Assembly: GCF_900107245.1 (NCBI RefSeq)
Contig: NZ_FNPG01000008.1
Coordinates: 62,001 to 126,000 of the forward strand
Reading direction: 5' to 3'
From: Lachnobacterium bovis DSM 14045
GTDB lineage: Bacteria > Bacillota > Clostridia > Lachnospirales > Lachnospiraceae
Length of the DNA stretch: 64,000 bases
Within the stretch, counting starts at the first letter, position 1. Each line of letters starts with the position of its first letter. The notes under the pieces are model-generated. The model ran no database searches, had not been told where the DNA came from, and saw only the letters and a list, made by a program, of their open reading frames with translations. A program made the translations under genes and the position numbers. Below, piece by piece: positions 27,559 to 37,253 of this stretch.

Positions 27559-30402
27559 ATGAGTAAACCAAAATTAATAAAAATAAGAGGAGCCAAAGAA
27601 CACAATTTAAAAAATATAAGTGTTGATATTCCAAGAGATGAGTTTGTGGTTTTTACAGGCTTGTCTGGTTCAGGAAAATCATCACTTGCATTTGATACAA
27701 TATATGCAGAAGGCCAGCGAAGATATATGGAGTCGCTTTCTTCATATGCAAGACAATTCTTAGGTCAAATGGAAAAGCCCAATGTAGAAAAAATAGAGGG
27801 ATTGCCACCAGCTATTTCAATTGATCAAAAAACAACTAACAGAAATCCACGTTCAACAGTTGGAACAGTAACAGAAATCTATGATTATTTTAGGCTGTTA
27901 TATGCAAGAATTGGTGTTGTTCATTGTCCAAAATGTGGCAGAGAAATAAAAAAACAGACAATTGATCAGATGGTAGATTCAGTTATGCAATTGCCAGAAA
28001 GAAGTAAAATTCAATTATTGGCACCAGTGGTACGTGGTAGAAAAGGAACCCATCAGAAATTACTTGAAAAAGCCAAAAAAAGTGGATACGTTAGAGTGAT
28101 AGTAGATGGTTCATTATATGATTTATCAGAAGTTATTGAACTTGAAAAGAATAAAAAACACGACATTTCAATTGTAGTAGATAGATTAGTTGTAAAAGAA
28201 GGAATTGAAAAAAGATTAACAGATTCACTAGAAACTGTTTTTCATTTAACAGAATCAATTGCAGTAGTTGAAGTTCTTGGAGGAAAAGATGGTGAAAATA
28301 TATATCTTAATTTTTCTCAGAATTTTGCGTGCCCAGATTGCGGAATAAGTATTGATGAGGTTGAACCAAGAAGCTTTTCATTTAATAATCCATTTGGTGC
28401 ATGTCCAACATGTTACGGCTTAGGATATAAAATGGAATTTGATGAAGATTTAATGATTCCGGATAAAAATTTGTCGTTTAGTGAAGGGGCAGTTCAAGTA
28501 ATGGGATGGCAGTCGTCAAACGATCCTAAAAGTTACTCCTATGCAACATTGAAAGCTTTGTCAGAAGAATACGGTTTTTCGTTGGATACTCCATACAAGG
28601 ACTTACCAGAAGAAATTAGAACAATGTTTATAAAAGGTGGAGACGGAAGAGTTTTAAAGGTTCACTACAAAGGCCAAAGAGGTGAAGGCGTTTATGATTT
28701 AGTATGGGAAGGGCTTGTTAATAATGTTGAAAAAAGATACAGAGAGACAAGTTCAGATGTTATGAAAGCTGAATACGAACAGTTTATGAGAATCACTCCT
28801 TGTAAAACTTGTAAAGGACAACGACTAAAAGAGTCTTCACTTGCTGTAACTGTAGGCGATAAGAATATTTATGAAATGACATGTCTTTCAATCAAAGATT
28901 TGGTTAAATATTTAGATGAATTACAATTAAACGAACAACAGAAATTGATAGGAAATCAGATTCTTAAAGAAATTAAAGCAAGAGTTGGTTTTTTAAAGGA
29001 AGTCGGACTAGATTATTTATCATTAGCTAGGACTGCAAGCACTTTATCAGGTGGAGAAGCCCAAAGAATAAGACTTGCAACACAGATAGGTTCTGGATTG
29101 GTTGGAGTCGCATATATTTTAGATGAGCCAAGTATAGGCTTGCATCAACGTGATAACGAAAAACTATTAAAGGCGCTTATGAATCTTAAAGATTTAGGTA
29201 ATACGTTGATTGTTGTAGAACACGATGAAGATACCATGAAAGCAGCAGACTACATAGTTGATGTAGGACCTAAGGCAGGTGTTCATGGTGGAGAAATAGT
29301 GGCGACAGGTACATATGAGGACATTATTAATAATAAAGATTCAATAACTGGAGCGTATTTAAGTGGAAAAATAAAAATACCTGTTCCATCAGAAAGAAGA
29401 GAACCTACAGGCTGGATTACTGTAAAAGGAGCTCGTGAGAACAATTTAAAAAATATCGATGTTGATTTTCCACTTGGTGTACTTACCTGTGTAACTGGCG
29501 TCTCAGGTTCTGGAAAAAGTTCATTAACTAATGAAATTTTATATAAACACCTTGAAAAATCACTGAATCGTGCAAGAACTATAGCGGGTGATCACGATGG
29601 AATCGAAGGAATCGAGCAACTCGACAAAGTAATAGATATTGATCAGTCTCCTATAGGAAGAACACCACGTTCTAATCCTGCAACGTATACAGGAGTATTT
29701 GATATAATAAGAGATCTTTTTGCAGCAACAGCAGAAGCAAAAGCACGCGGATATAAAAAAGGAAGATTTAGTTTTAATGTAAAAGGTGGACGATGTGAAG
29801 CATGTCGTGGAGATGGAATATTAAAAATTGAAATGAGATTTTTACCAGATGTGTATGTTCCTTGCGAAGTCTGTGGTGGAAAAAAATACAATAGAGAAAC
29901 GTTAGAGATAAAATATAAAGGAAAAAGTATTTATGATGTTTTAGATATGACAGTTGAAGAAGCATTGGAATTTTTCAAAAACGTACCAAGAATTCATTCG
30001 AAAATACAAACCCTTTATGATGTTGGTTTATCTTATATAAAATTAGGACAACCATCTACAGAATTATCAGGTGGAGAAGCCCAAAGAGTTAAGTTGGCAA
30101 CTGAATTAAGTAAACGAAGTACCGGAAAAACGATATATATTCTTGATGAACCAACAACCGGTTTACATTTTGCAGATGTTCATAAATTGGTAGAAATTTT
30201 AAGAAAACTATCAGAGGGTGGAAATACTGTAATTGTTATTGAACATAATCTTGAAGTGATAAAGACGGCAGATTACATTATTGATATGGGACCTGAAGGC
30301 GGCGAAGGCGGCGGTCAGGTAGTGGCAACGGGTACCCCAGAAGAGATATGTAAAGTAGAGGAATCCTATACTGGACAATTTTTAAAGCCATATTTAAAAT
30401 AA
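27559..30402 (+). CDS. uvrA: Excinuclease ABC subunit A
   Basis: The 947-residue DNA-damage sensor with two ABC ATPase halves. Half 1 has [40 protein letters not shown] and [19 protein letters not shown] with [14 protein letters not shown]. Half 2 has [21 protein letters not shown] and [18 protein letters not shown] with [14 protein letters not shown]. Zinc modules are visible as CPKCG, CPDCG with [18 protein letters not shown], and [10 protein letters not shown] with [14 protein letters not shown]. It forms the UvrA2B2 complex with the neighbour. Length and all motifs are intact. Confidence 0.98.
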   Translation: MSKPKLIKIRGAKEHNLKNISVDIPRDEFVVFTGLSGSGKSSLAFDTIYAEGQRRYMESLSSYARQFLGQMEKPNVEKIEGLPPAISIDQKTTNRNPRSTVGTVTEIYDYFRLLYARIGVVHCPKCGREIKKQTIDQMVDSVMQLPERSKIQLLAPVVRGRKGTHQKLLEKAKKSGYVRVIVDGSLYDLSEVIELEKNKKHDISIVVDRLVVKEGIEKRLTDSLETVFHLTESIAVVEVLGGKDGENIYLNFSQNFACPDCGISIDEVEPRSFSFNNPFGACPTCYGLGYKMEFDEDLMIPDKNLSFSEGAVQVMGWQSSNDPKSYSYATLKALSEEYGFSLDTPYKDLPEEIRTMFIKGGDGRVLKVHYKGQRGEGVYDLVWEGLVNNVEKRYRETSSDVMKAEYEQFMRITPCKTCKGQRLKESSLAVTVGDKNIYEMTCLSIKDLVKYLDELQLNEQQKLIGNQILKEIKARVGFLKEVGLDYLSLARTASTLSGGEAQRIRLATQIGSGLVGVAYILDEPSIGLHQRDNEKLLKALMNLKDLGNTLIVVEHDEDTMKAADYIVDVGPKAGVHGGEIVATGTYEDIINNKDSITGAYLSGKIKIPVPSERREPTGWITVKGARENNLKNIDVDFPLGVLTCVTGVSGSGKSSLTNEILYKHLEKSLNRARTIAGDHDGIEGIEQLDKVIDIDQSPIGRTPRSNPATYTGVFDIIRDLFAATAEAKARGYKKGRFSFNVKGGRCEACRGDGILKIEMRFLPDVYVPCEVCGGKKYNRETLEIKYKGKSIYDVLDMTVEEALEFFKNVPRIHSKIQTLYDVGLSYIKLGQPSTELSGGEAQRVKLATELSKRSTGKTIYILDEPTTGLHFADVHKLVEILRKLSEGGNTVIVIEHNLEVIKTADYIIDMGPEGGEGGGQVVATGTPEEICKVEESYTGQFLKPYLK

Positions 30403-30510
30403 TAGATTGAATAGTCGAGTGATAAGTTTGTTCAAATATGATAAAAGAGCTATCGTATATTTTGTAAATGTGAACAAATTTTAAAAATTCAAATAAATAA
30501 AAAAAATTAT

Positions 30511-30538
30511 TTGAAAAAAAATTATAATCGTATATAAT
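30511..30538 (+). promoter_or_regulatory. Probable promoter of mbl
   Basis: TTGAAA (30511-30516), 16 bp, TATAAT (30533-30538). It lies in the 359-bp gap between uvrA and mbl and would give a leader of about 215 nt. The rest of the gap is A+T-rich; a weak pairing TTTGTTCA/TGAACAAA around 30428-30480 may be the uvrA terminator. No coding frame was seen. Confidence 0.5.
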
Positions 30539-30761
30539 GGTTATTGTATATGTAAAATTGATAGCATAGATTTTCCGTATATAAGAAGAATGAGCACAGT
30601 AAAGACTGGCAATTAGTAAGAAAATGCATATTAAAGTAGATATAATTTATGTATGAGAGATATTGATAATATTTTGGTGTTGTTATAGGACAATGCAAAC
30701 TTCTTAAAAATATATGGAATATATAAGATAAATTTGGATAAAGTTAGAAAGGGGCTATAAA

Positions 30762-31748
30762 ATGGTCGGAACAGATATAGGAATTGATTTAGGAACAGCG
30801 AGTATTTTAGTATATGTAAAAGGAAAAGGCGTAGTTTTAAAAGAGCCTTCAGTAGTTGCAATAGATAGAAGTACTAGAAAGATTTTAAAATATGGTGAAG
30901 ATGCCAGACTTATGATTGGTAGAACACCAGGTAATGTAGTTGCAACAAGACCATTAAGACAGGGTGTTATCTCAGATTATGATACAACAGAAAAAATGAT
31001 TAAACATTTCATTCAAAAAGCTGTTGGAAAGAGATGCTTCCGTAAACCTAGAGTAGCAGTTTGTGTACCTTCTGCAATTACAGAAGTAGAGAGAAGAGCA
31101 GTAGAAGAAGCTACTTCAGAAGCAGGAGCAAGAGAAGTAAGAATTATAGCAGAACCAATTGCAGCTGCAATTGGAGCTGGTATTGATATTTCTAAACCAT
31201 GTGGAAACATGATTGTAGATATCGGTGGTGGTACAGCTGATATTGCTGTAATTTCATTAGGAGAGTCAGTAGTAAGTACATCAATTAAGATTGCTGGTGA
31301 TAACTTTGATGAAGCTATCGTTAGATATATGCGTAAGAAACATAACTTATTAATCGGTGAGAGAACAGCCGAGAACATCAAGGTTAAGATTGGTACTTGT
31401 TACCCACTTGCTGAACCTGAAACAATGGAGGTAAGAGGTCGTAACCTTGTTACAGGTCTTCCAAGAACAGTTACAGTAAGTTCAGAAGAAACAGAAGAAG
31501 CTTTAAGAGAAGCTACTTTAAATATCGTAGAAGCTGTACACACAGTATTAGAGAAAACTCCACCTGAATTAGCAGCTGACGTTGCTGATAGAGGTATCGT
31601 ATTAACAGGTGGTGGAGCATTGCTTAGAGGCTTAGAGGAATTGATTGAGGATAGAACAGGTATCCACACAATGACTGCTGATGATCCAATGACATGTGTA
31701 GCTATCGGTACAGGTCAATACGTTGAATTATTAGGAGAGAAATTCTAA
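30762..31748 (+). CDS. mbl: MreB/Mbl-family rod-shape protein
   Basis: A 328-residue bacterial actin homologue with the phosphate loops GIDLGTASILVYVKGKGVVLKEPSVVAID and MIVDIGGGTADIAVISLGESVVS, plus IAEPIAAAIGAGIDI and VLTGGGALLRGLEELI at the adenosine site. It polymerises under the membrane and guides cell-wall synthesis. The Mbl assignment (rather than MreB, whose gene usually precedes mreC/mreD) rests on the downstream neighbours: flhO- and flhP-like flagellar genes, the order known from B. subtilis. GAAAGGGGC precedes the ATG. Confidence 0.9.
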   Translation: MVGTDIGIDLGTASILVYVKGKGVVLKEPSVVAIDRSTRKILKYGEDARLMIGRTPGNVVATRPLRQGVISDYDTTEKMIKHFIQKAVGKRCFRKPRVAVCVPSAITEVERRAVEEATSEAGAREVRIIAEPIAAAIGAGIDISKPCGNMIVDIGGGTADIAVISLGESVVSTSIKIAGDNFDEAIVRYMRKKHNLLIGERTAENIKVKIGTCYPLAEPETMEVRGRNLVTGLPRTVTVSSEETEEALREATLNIVEAVHTVLEKTPPELAADVADRGIVLTGGGALLRGLEELIEDRTGIHTMTADDPMTCVAIGTGQYVELLGEKF

Positions 31749-31837
31749 TTTTTTCATAAAAAAGATTAAGTTTTTATAAAAGAAATTTCAGTATTATTAA
31801 TACTATTTTATAATTGAATATTGAAAAGATGATAATT

Positions 31838-31868
31838 CCACCGGCTATGTTAATAGGCGGTGGGTTTG
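31838..31868 (+). terminator. Terminator of mbl
   Basis: CCACCG (31838-31843) and CGGTGG (31858-31863) pair, continuing inward as CTAT/ATAG across a G-G mismatch, followed by GTTTGTTG. The tail is only moderately U-rich. It lies in the 330-bp gap before the flagellar genes. Confidence 0.6.
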
Positions 31869-31926
31869 TTGTTGAATGAATGCCAAAATTGAGCTGATAA
31901 GGTTAGATATATGTACATAGGATAAT

Positions 31927-31954
31927 TAATTTTTTTGTTTTGTGGCTCCGATAT
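31927..31954 (+). promoter_or_regulatory. Possible sigma-D (flagellar) promoter
   Basis: TAAT (31927-31930), 16 bp, TCCGATAT (31947-31954). The flagellar sigma factor of Firmicutes prefers TAAA-N15-GCCGATAA. This match lies after the mbl terminator and upstream of three flagellar rod genes, which supports it, but two positions deviate and the distance to the first ATG is ~115 nt. Confidence 0.4.
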
Positions 31955-32078
31955 AGTAAGAAGATACAGTATAAATATAGTACTTAATATATAAGTATAT
32001 GAATTATTTATTACATTTGTTGCTTATATAAATGGTTTGTTTATTTATAATTTATAATTTTATGTAAGGAGCTTCGAG

Positions 32079-32882
32079 ATGGTAAAAGGACTTTATACTG
32101 CGCACATGGGTATGGTAAATGAGATGCGTCGATTAGATGTTATGGCCAATAATTTGGCTAATGCACAGACGACAGCTTACAAAAAAGAAGGCACTACTTC
32201 TAGAACATTCGCAGATGAAATGGCTGTTAAATTGAAAGATACATCAGAATATGCATTACCTAAAAAGATAGGTGAGATTACGTTTGGTGTGCATCTTGGA
32301 CAGGTCTATACGGACTATGATCAGGGAAGCTTTATCATTACTAATAATGCTTCTGATTTTGCACTAGACGGAAAAGGCTTTTTTGCTATTGCATTTACCG
32401 ACAAGAAAGGAAATACTTCGGTTAAGTATACAAGAGATGGAGCGTTTGTAGTTAATACAGAGGGTTATCTTATGACTAAGGATGGAGATTATGTATTAAA
32501 TCAAGCAGGAGCTTCTACAGGTAATCCTTCTCCAAATAATTATATTAGAATAGATCCAAATGCTACATATGCTGTAAATACGTTAGGGCAGATTTATCAA
32601 AATGGACAAATGGTTGCAAATATAGGAGTAACTGATTTTGATAATTATGATTACTTAGAGAAATATGGAGAGAATTTGTATAATCTTGTTGATGGAGGTA
32701 ATCACATTCAGACTACGGCGAAAGTTCGTCAGAGTACACTAGAAGCCTCTAATGTTAATGTAGTATCGGAGATGGTTAATATGATTACGATACAAAGAGC
32801 ATATGAAGCTGGACAAAAGTTAATTGTAACAGAAGATTCTACTTTGGAAAAAGCATGTAATGAAGTTGGTAAGGTGTCTTAA
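32079..32882 (+). CDS. flhO: Flagellar hook-basal body protein, FlhO (FlgF/FlgG-like)
   Basis: A 267-residue member of the flagellar rod/hook family. The N-terminal signature MVKGLYTAHMGMVNEMRRLDVMANNLANAQTTAYK and the C-terminal ASNVNVVSEMVNMITIQRAYEAGQKLI form the paired alpha-helical ends by which rod proteins polymerise. The middle has GKGFFAI and YTRDGAFVVNTEGYLMT. Rod proteins are exported by the flagellar type III system and carry no cleaved signal, as here. Position right after mbl and before an flhP-like gene matches B. subtilis. Rod assembly is inferred from family. Confidence 0.88.
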   Translation: MVKGLYTAHMGMVNEMRRLDVMANNLANAQTTAYKKEGTTSRTFADEMAVKLKDTSEYALPKKIGEITFGVHLGQVYTDYDQGSFIITNNASDFALDGKGFFAIAFTDKKGNTSVKYTRDGAFVVNTEGYLMTKDGDYVLNQAGASTGNPSPNNYIRIDPNATYAVNTLGQIYQNGQMVANIGVTDFDNYDYLEKYGENLYNLVDGGNHIQTTAKVRQSTLEASNVNVVSEMVNMITIQRAYEAGQKLIVTEDSTLEKACNEVGKVS

Positions 32883-32927
32883 TTTAGCACTTGATTTCAA
32901 ACGGATATCTGGTAAGGAGAAAAGCCT

Positions 32928-33746
32928 ATGATGAGAGCATTATATACGGCTGCTAGTGGTATGATTGCTGAGCAGACAAACGTAGATACAATATCTAACA
33001 ATTTAGCTAACGTTAATACAAATGGTTTTAAAACGGAGCGAACAGAGTTTAAATCACTTTTATATCAGACTCTTCAAACCAAAACAACAACTGCAAATGG
33101 AGACAATAAGCCAGTCGGCGCTCAAGTGGGGTTAGGTACTAGAGTGGCAGCTACAACGTCTATGTACACACAAGGAGCTATGTTGGCAAGTGAAAGCAAG
33201 ACAGATTATTGTTTAGATGGTCAAGGTTTTTTTGCAGTAAGAGGAATTGATGGTCAAACATACTATACGAGGAATGGTAACTTTACTTGGAATACAACAG
33301 GTGATGGAAGAGTGATGCTGACTGATCATAGTGGTCAGGCAGTGCTTGATGCGGGCGGTAATCCAATTTATGTTCCAAATGGTGTGCCAGCTGATTCAAT
33401 TGAAGTGTCACAGACAGGCAGATTTGCATATGTAAATCCGGATGGTTCTAAAGTCGATATGGGAATTTCATTTGGTGTATATCAGTTTAATAATCCGGCT
33501 GGTTTAGAGAAAATTTCGGATAGTTTGTTACAACAGACAGGTGCTTCGGGCCAACCACTTCAAGAAGGTGTGGTTCAAGGTCTAAAAACATCAAAAGTGT
33601 TGGCGAATTATTTAGAGGGTTCAAACGTTCAAGTTGCAGATGAGATGGTTAATCTTATCATAGCTCAAAGAGCATATGAATTAAATTCTAAAGCAATTAC
33701 TACAGCGGATTCAATGCTTGATACAGCTAATAACCTGAAGAGATAA
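32928..33746 (+). CDS. flhP: Flagellar hook-basal body protein, FlhP (FlgG-like)
   Basis: A 272-residue paralogue of the upstream gene. The start MRALYTAASGMIAEQTNVDTISNNLANVNTNGFKTERTEF carries the FLG_bbr_rod motif with the NNLANVNTxGFK core typical of FlgG. The C-terminal NYLEGSNVQVADEMVNLIIAQRAYELNSKAITTADSMLDTANNL is the FlgG-like end. It should form the distal rod. Two ATGs open the gene (32928 and 32931); the second gives the canonical MRALYTA start. It is 45 bp after flhO and 15 bp before a rod-binding protein gene. Confidence 0.9.
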   Translation: MMRALYTAASGMIAEQTNVDTISNNLANVNTNGFKTERTEFKSLLYQTLQTKTTTANGDNKPVGAQVGLGTRVAATTSMYTQGAMLASESKTDYCLDGQGFFAVRGIDGQTYYTRNGNFTWNTTGDGRVMLTDHSGQAVLDAGGNPIYVPNGVPADSIEVSQTGRFAYVNPDGSKVDMGISFGVYQFNNPAGLEKISDSLLQQTGASGQPLQEGVVQGLKTSKVLANYLEGSNVQVADEMVNLIIAQRAYELNSKAITTADSMLDTANNLKR

Positions 33747-33761
33747 AGGGGGCAATGAAGT

Positions 33762-34127
33762 ATGAATATTTCTAATATTTCAAATAGCTCAAATGCATCA
33801 ATGTTGAGCACAGCTAATAATAGTTTGACCTCTTCGAACGTTGATAAGCTTGCTAATTCAGCAAAGAATATTTCCTCAGAATCTAGTGAACAAGAACTGA
33901 AGCAGGTTATAAAAGATTTTGAATCATATTTTGTTGAACAAATTTTAAAAGAAATGAAAAAAACATTCACAAATGATGAATCAGAAGATAAATCGATGTC
34001 TCAGTATAAAGATATGTTTATGGATAAGACTATTGAACTTTTAGCAGATGAAGTTGTTGATCAGATTGGTGAGAATTATACGAATCAGTTGTATGAACAG
34101 ATGAAACGTAACTATGATATAAAATGA
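33762..34127 (+). CDS. Flagellar rod-binding protein (FlgJ N-domain-like)
   Basis: A 121-residue protein with a Ser/Asn-rich start and a C-terminal core LKQVIKDFESYFVEQILKEMKKTF followed by YKDMFMDKTIELLADEVVDQIG and LYEQMKRNY. This resembles the rod-binding domain found at the N terminus of Proteobacterial FlgJ. It lacks the peptidoglycan-hydrolase half, as in many Firmicutes. It likely helps cap or assemble the rod proteins of the two genes upstream, with which it appears to form an operon. GGGGGCAATGAAGT precedes the ATG. Confidence 0.82.
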   Translation: MNISNISNSSNASMLSTANNSLTSSNVDKLANSAKNISSESSEQELKQVIKDFESYFVEQILKEMKKTFTNDESEDKSMSQYKDMFMDKTIELLADEVVDQIGENYTNQLYEQMKRNYDIK

Positions 34128-34141
34128 TAGATTAGAGTTGC

Positions 34142-34176
34142 AAACTTCCTTTGGCGTAAGTCGAGGGAAGTTTTTT
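34142..34176 (+). terminator. Terminator of the flagellar rod genes
   Basis: AAACTTCCT (34142-34150) and AGGGAAGTTT pair around a 13-nt loop, followed by a U-run to 34176. Confidence 0.85.
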
Positions 34177-34214
34177 AAATGAAATAATTTGACTATTCGG
34201 AAAGGAAAAATTAA

Positions 34215-36440
34215 TTGGAAACTATAAGTGGATATGTAGATCATATAATCTTTCGTAATGAAGAAAACGGATATACTGTATTAGTTTTAGTAAGTGATGG
34301 AGAAGAAGTGACTTGCGTTGGAATATTTACAGATATATCTGAAGGCGAAAATATAGAGTGTGTAGGTGAATTTATAAAACATTCTACTTACGGGGAACAA
34401 TTTAAGACAACATCCTATGAACACAAGGATCCAGAAGATATCGTGAGTATAGAGCGATATCTTGGTTCTGGTGCAGTAAAAGGTTTAGGAAAGGCATTGG
34501 CTTCGAGAATAGTTAAAAAATTTAAAGAAGATACTTTTAGAATAATAGAAGAAGAACCAGAAAGATTAGCAGAAATAAAGGGTATTAGTCAGCAAAAGGC
34601 AATGGATATCGCAAATCAGATTAATGAGCGTAAAGATTTAAGAAGAGCGATGATTTATCTTCAAAAATATGGCATATCAACTCTTATGGCTGTAAAAATA
34701 TATAAAACATATAAGCAGGATGTTTTTAAGATTTTAAAAGAAAATCCATATAAGTTATCAGAAGATATTGGAGGAATAGGTTTTAAAACAGCAGATTTAA
34801 TTGCAAGTAAGATAGGAATTAAGCCTGATTCTGATTTTAGAGTTCAAAGTGGAGTATTATACACTTTACAGCAAGCTTCATTAGAGGGGCATACGTATCT
34901 TCCGTTTAATGAATTAATAGAACAGAGTATAAATGTTTTAAATGTTAGTCAGGAACAAATAGAAACCAATATCATGAACTTGGCCATAGAAAGAAAAATT
35001 GTTATTACAGACAAAAATGATGACAAACAAGTTTTTTATGCACCATATTACTACATGGAAGCTAATTCTGCGCGAATGCTAAAAGGGATAAATGATTATT
35101 ACGAAGTATCAGAGATAGAGCTTGAAAAAGATTTAGAAGAAATCCAAAAGAAGACGAAGATGACTCTAGATGAAGCGCAAAAAGATGCAGTAAGAGCTGC
35201 AGCACGTAATGGCTTGTTGGTAATAACAGGTGGACCAGGTACAGGAAAAACAACTACAATTAATTCAATAATACAATATTTTGAGATGAATGGATTAGAT
35301 ATTTTTTTAGCGGCTCCAACGGGAAGAGCGGCAAAACGAATGAGTGAGACTACAGGATTTGAAGCAAAAACAATTCATCGAATGTTAGAATTAAATGGAG
35401 GAGTTGGGGGCGCTACAACGTTTGAAAAGAATTCAGATAATCCACTTGAAGCTGATGTGATTATAATTGATGAAATGTCGATGGTTGATATCAATCTTAT
35501 GAATGCTTTGCTGAAGGCTATAATTCCAGGTCAGACGCGTTTGATTTTGGTTGGAGACGTTAGTCAGCTCCCTAGTGTTGGACCAGGCAGTGTTTTAAAA
35601 GATATAATTGATTCAAATTGTTTTAAAACAGTTGCTTTAACAAAGATTTTCAGACAGGCAAGTACTTCAGATATAATTGTTAATGCACATAAGATTAATG
35701 CAGGCGAAATGGTTCTGTTAGATAATAAGAGCAAAGATTTCTTTTTCTTGAAAAGATATGAGGCGGAAAAGATAATAAATGTTACACTTCAACTTATTAT
35801 TCAAAAGCTTCCAAAATATGTTGATGCTACTTCGTATGATATACAGGTCCTTACGCCTATGAGAAAGGGATTATTAGGTGTTGAAAGATTAAATGGGATT
35901 TTGCAGGCTTATATTAATCCACAATCAGATAAAAAAAGTGAAAAAGAGCATAATGGTAGGATTTTTAGAGAAGGCGACAAAGTTATGCAAATGAAAAATA
36001 ATTATCAAATGGAGTGGGAAATAAAATCAAAATATGGATTGGCAATAGATAAAGGAACAGGGATTTTTAATGGTGATGTTGGAAAAATAGAAAGAATCAA
36101 CGAATACACAGACACAATGACTATTATTTTTGATGATAATAAAACAGTAGAATATCCGTATAAAATGCTAGATGAATTAGATTTAGCATACGCAATTACG
36201 ATTCATAAATCACAAGGATCAGAGTATCCAGCTATCGTCATTCCGTTATTAACAGGACCATCAATGCTGATGAATCGAAATTTATTATATACAGCAGTTA
36301 CTAGAGCAAAAAAATGTGTTACAATAGTTGGAAATGATAAAACTTTTGATATGATGGTTAAAAACGTGTCGCAACAAAAAAGATATAGTGGACTTATAGA
36401 GAGGTTGAAGGAGGATTTTTATGATAACAAGAAGATTTAA
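34215..36440 (+). CDS. recD2: RecD2-type ATP-dependent DNA helicase
   Basis: A 741-residue superfamily 1B 5'-3' helicase of the RecD2 class, which occurs without RecBC in Firmicutes. The N-terminal OB-like/HhH part includes YLGSGAVKGLGKALASRIVKKF and DIGGIGFKTADLIASKIGI. The helicase core has Walker A GGPGTGKTTT (residues ~339-346), APTGRAAKRMSETTGFEAKTIHRML, Walker B IIDEMSMVDINLM, GDVSQLPSVGPGSVLKD, and the late motif AITIHKSQGSEYPAIVIP with LLYTAVTRAKK. The start is TTG 34215 after GGAAAGGA; this gives the normal family N terminus (ETISGYVDHIIFRNEENGYTVL). It overlaps the next gene by 20 bp. Confidence 0.94.
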   Translation: METISGYVDHIIFRNEENGYTVLVLVSDGEEVTCVGIFTDISEGENIECVGEFIKHSTYGEQFKTTSYEHKDPEDIVSIERYLGSGAVKGLGKALASRIVKKFKEDTFRIIEEEPERLAEIKGISQQKAMDIANQINERKDLRRAMIYLQKYGISTLMAVKIYKTYKQDVFKILKENPYKLSEDIGGIGFKTADLIASKIGIKPDSDFRVQSGVLYTLQQASLEGHTYLPFNELIEQSINVLNVSQEQIETNIMNLAIERKIVITDKNDDKQVFYAPYYYMEANSARMLKGINDYYEVSEIELEKDLEEIQKKTKMTLDEAQKDAVRAAARNGLLVITGGPGTGKTTTINSIIQYFEMNGLDIFLAAPTGRAAKRMSETTGFEAKTIHRMLELNGGVGGATTFEKNSDNPLEADVIIIDEMSMVDINLMNALLKAIIPGQTRLILVGDVSQLPSVGPGSVLKDIIDSNCFKTVALTKIFRQASTSDIIVNAHKINAGEMVLLDNKSKDFFFLKRYEAEKIINVTLQLIIQKLPKYVDATSYDIQVLTPMRKGLLGVERLNGILQAYINPQSDKKSEKEHNGRIFREGDKVMQMKNNYQMEWEIKSKYGLAIDKGTGIFNGDVGKIERINEYTDTMTIIFDDNKTVEYPYKMLDELDLAYAITIHKSQGSEYPAIVIPLLTGPSMLMNRNLLYTAVTRAKKCVTIVGNDKTFDMMVKNVSQQKRYSGLIERLKEDFYDNKKI

Positions 36441-37005
36441 TCCAAATGAAGCAAGGGTGGCTGTAAGATTTGCAAGAGATGTTTATCAATATACATTTAA
36501 CCCTAATTTTGAAAGCGTTGTGAATAGAGATTATTTCTTGCAATATGCTAATGAAGATAGTTTTGAAAATCAAGTTATAAATGGCCAATTAACAATTTTT
36601 GGAACTTTAAATTCAGTTGGCGAAATAGTAGCAGTAATAGCGGTTGATATGTACAATTATGTTACAATGCTTATGGTTTCTCCAAATTATAATAATTTAG
36701 GTTTGGGAAAGAACCTATTAAACATGGCAGAAAAATTTGTGAAAAATCGTCCAGGAGATGGCTGTATAAAAATCAATTTAACCAGAATGAATTTAAAAAA
36801 TTATTTTTTAGGGAAAAGATATTTAGAAGTAAAAAATGAAACTGGTGTAATGTATCCCTTTATTAGATTATATAAGCCATTAAATGTAACGCCAAATAAT
36901 GTAGTATATGAAAAAAAAGAATTTAATCCAGCAATGTTTGGCGTTGGAACATTAATAATGTTTATCTCTATAATATTTGTTGCAATGTGTTCTGTATATT
37001 TATAG
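36421..37005 (+). CDS. GNAT-family acetyltransferase with a C-terminal membrane anchor
   Basis: A 194-residue protein. The middle shows a GNAT core: IVAVIAVDMYNYVTMLMVSPNYNNLGLGKNLLNMAEKFV, where the LGLGKNLL stretch is the acetyl-CoA pyrophosphate loop. The last ~28 residues (PAMFGVGTLIMFISIIFVAMCSVYL) form a single hydrophobic segment ending at the C terminus, so the enzyme is probably tail-anchored with the catalytic domain in the cytosol. GGAGG lies inside the end of recD2 just before ATG 36421. I do not know the substrate. Its pairing with recD2 may only reflect compact gene packing. Confidence 0.75.
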   Translation: MITRRFNPNEARVAVRFARDVYQYTFNPNFESVVNRDYFLQYANEDSFENQVINGQLTIFGTLNSVGEIVAVIAVDMYNYVTMLMVSPNYNNLGLGKNLLNMAEKFVKNRPGDGCIKINLTRMNLKNYFLGKRYLEVKNETGVMYPFIRLYKPLNVTPNNVVYEKKEFNPAMFGVGTLIMFISIIFVAMCSVYL

Positions 37006-37010
37006 ATTAA

Positions 37011-37055
37011 AAAACTAAGCTATACCTGAAATATAGGTGATAGTTTAGTTTTTTT
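37011..37055 (+). terminator. Terminator after the acetyltransferase gene
   Basis: AAACTAAGCTATACCT and AGGTGATAGTTTAGTTT form an interrupted stem around GAAATAT, followed by a long U-run. Confidence 0.85.
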
Positions 37056-37185
37056 ATTATAGAATTTAAATTATAAGTATCATTAATAAAGTTATGAAAA
37101 TAAATTCTAAAAATATGACTTGAAAAAAACCACATTGTGTGATAAGATTTTTACAATTTAAGTATGAACAAGAAAAATTTTTTAA

Positions 37186-37216
37186 GCAAAAAAAGAGATT
37201 CCCTCTTTTTTTTTGC
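37186..37216 (+). terminator. Hairpin in the carA leader (possible attenuator)
   Basis: GCAAAAAAAGAG (37186-37197) pairs with CTCTTTTTTTTTGC (37203-37216) around ATTCC. The U-run forms the 3' arm itself, and carA starts 37 bp later. It could end short upstream transcripts or attenuate carAB. No PyrR-binding consensus was recognised. Confidence 0.5.
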
Positions 37217-37253
37217 CAAGATTTAGACAATGGAATGAAGGGCAGGGAAAGAA

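Noticed and set aside
37186-37216. PyrR-type attenuator of carAB
   Set aside because: Only a simple A/T-rich hairpin is visible; the conserved PyrR-binding loop was not recognised, so the regulator is left open.
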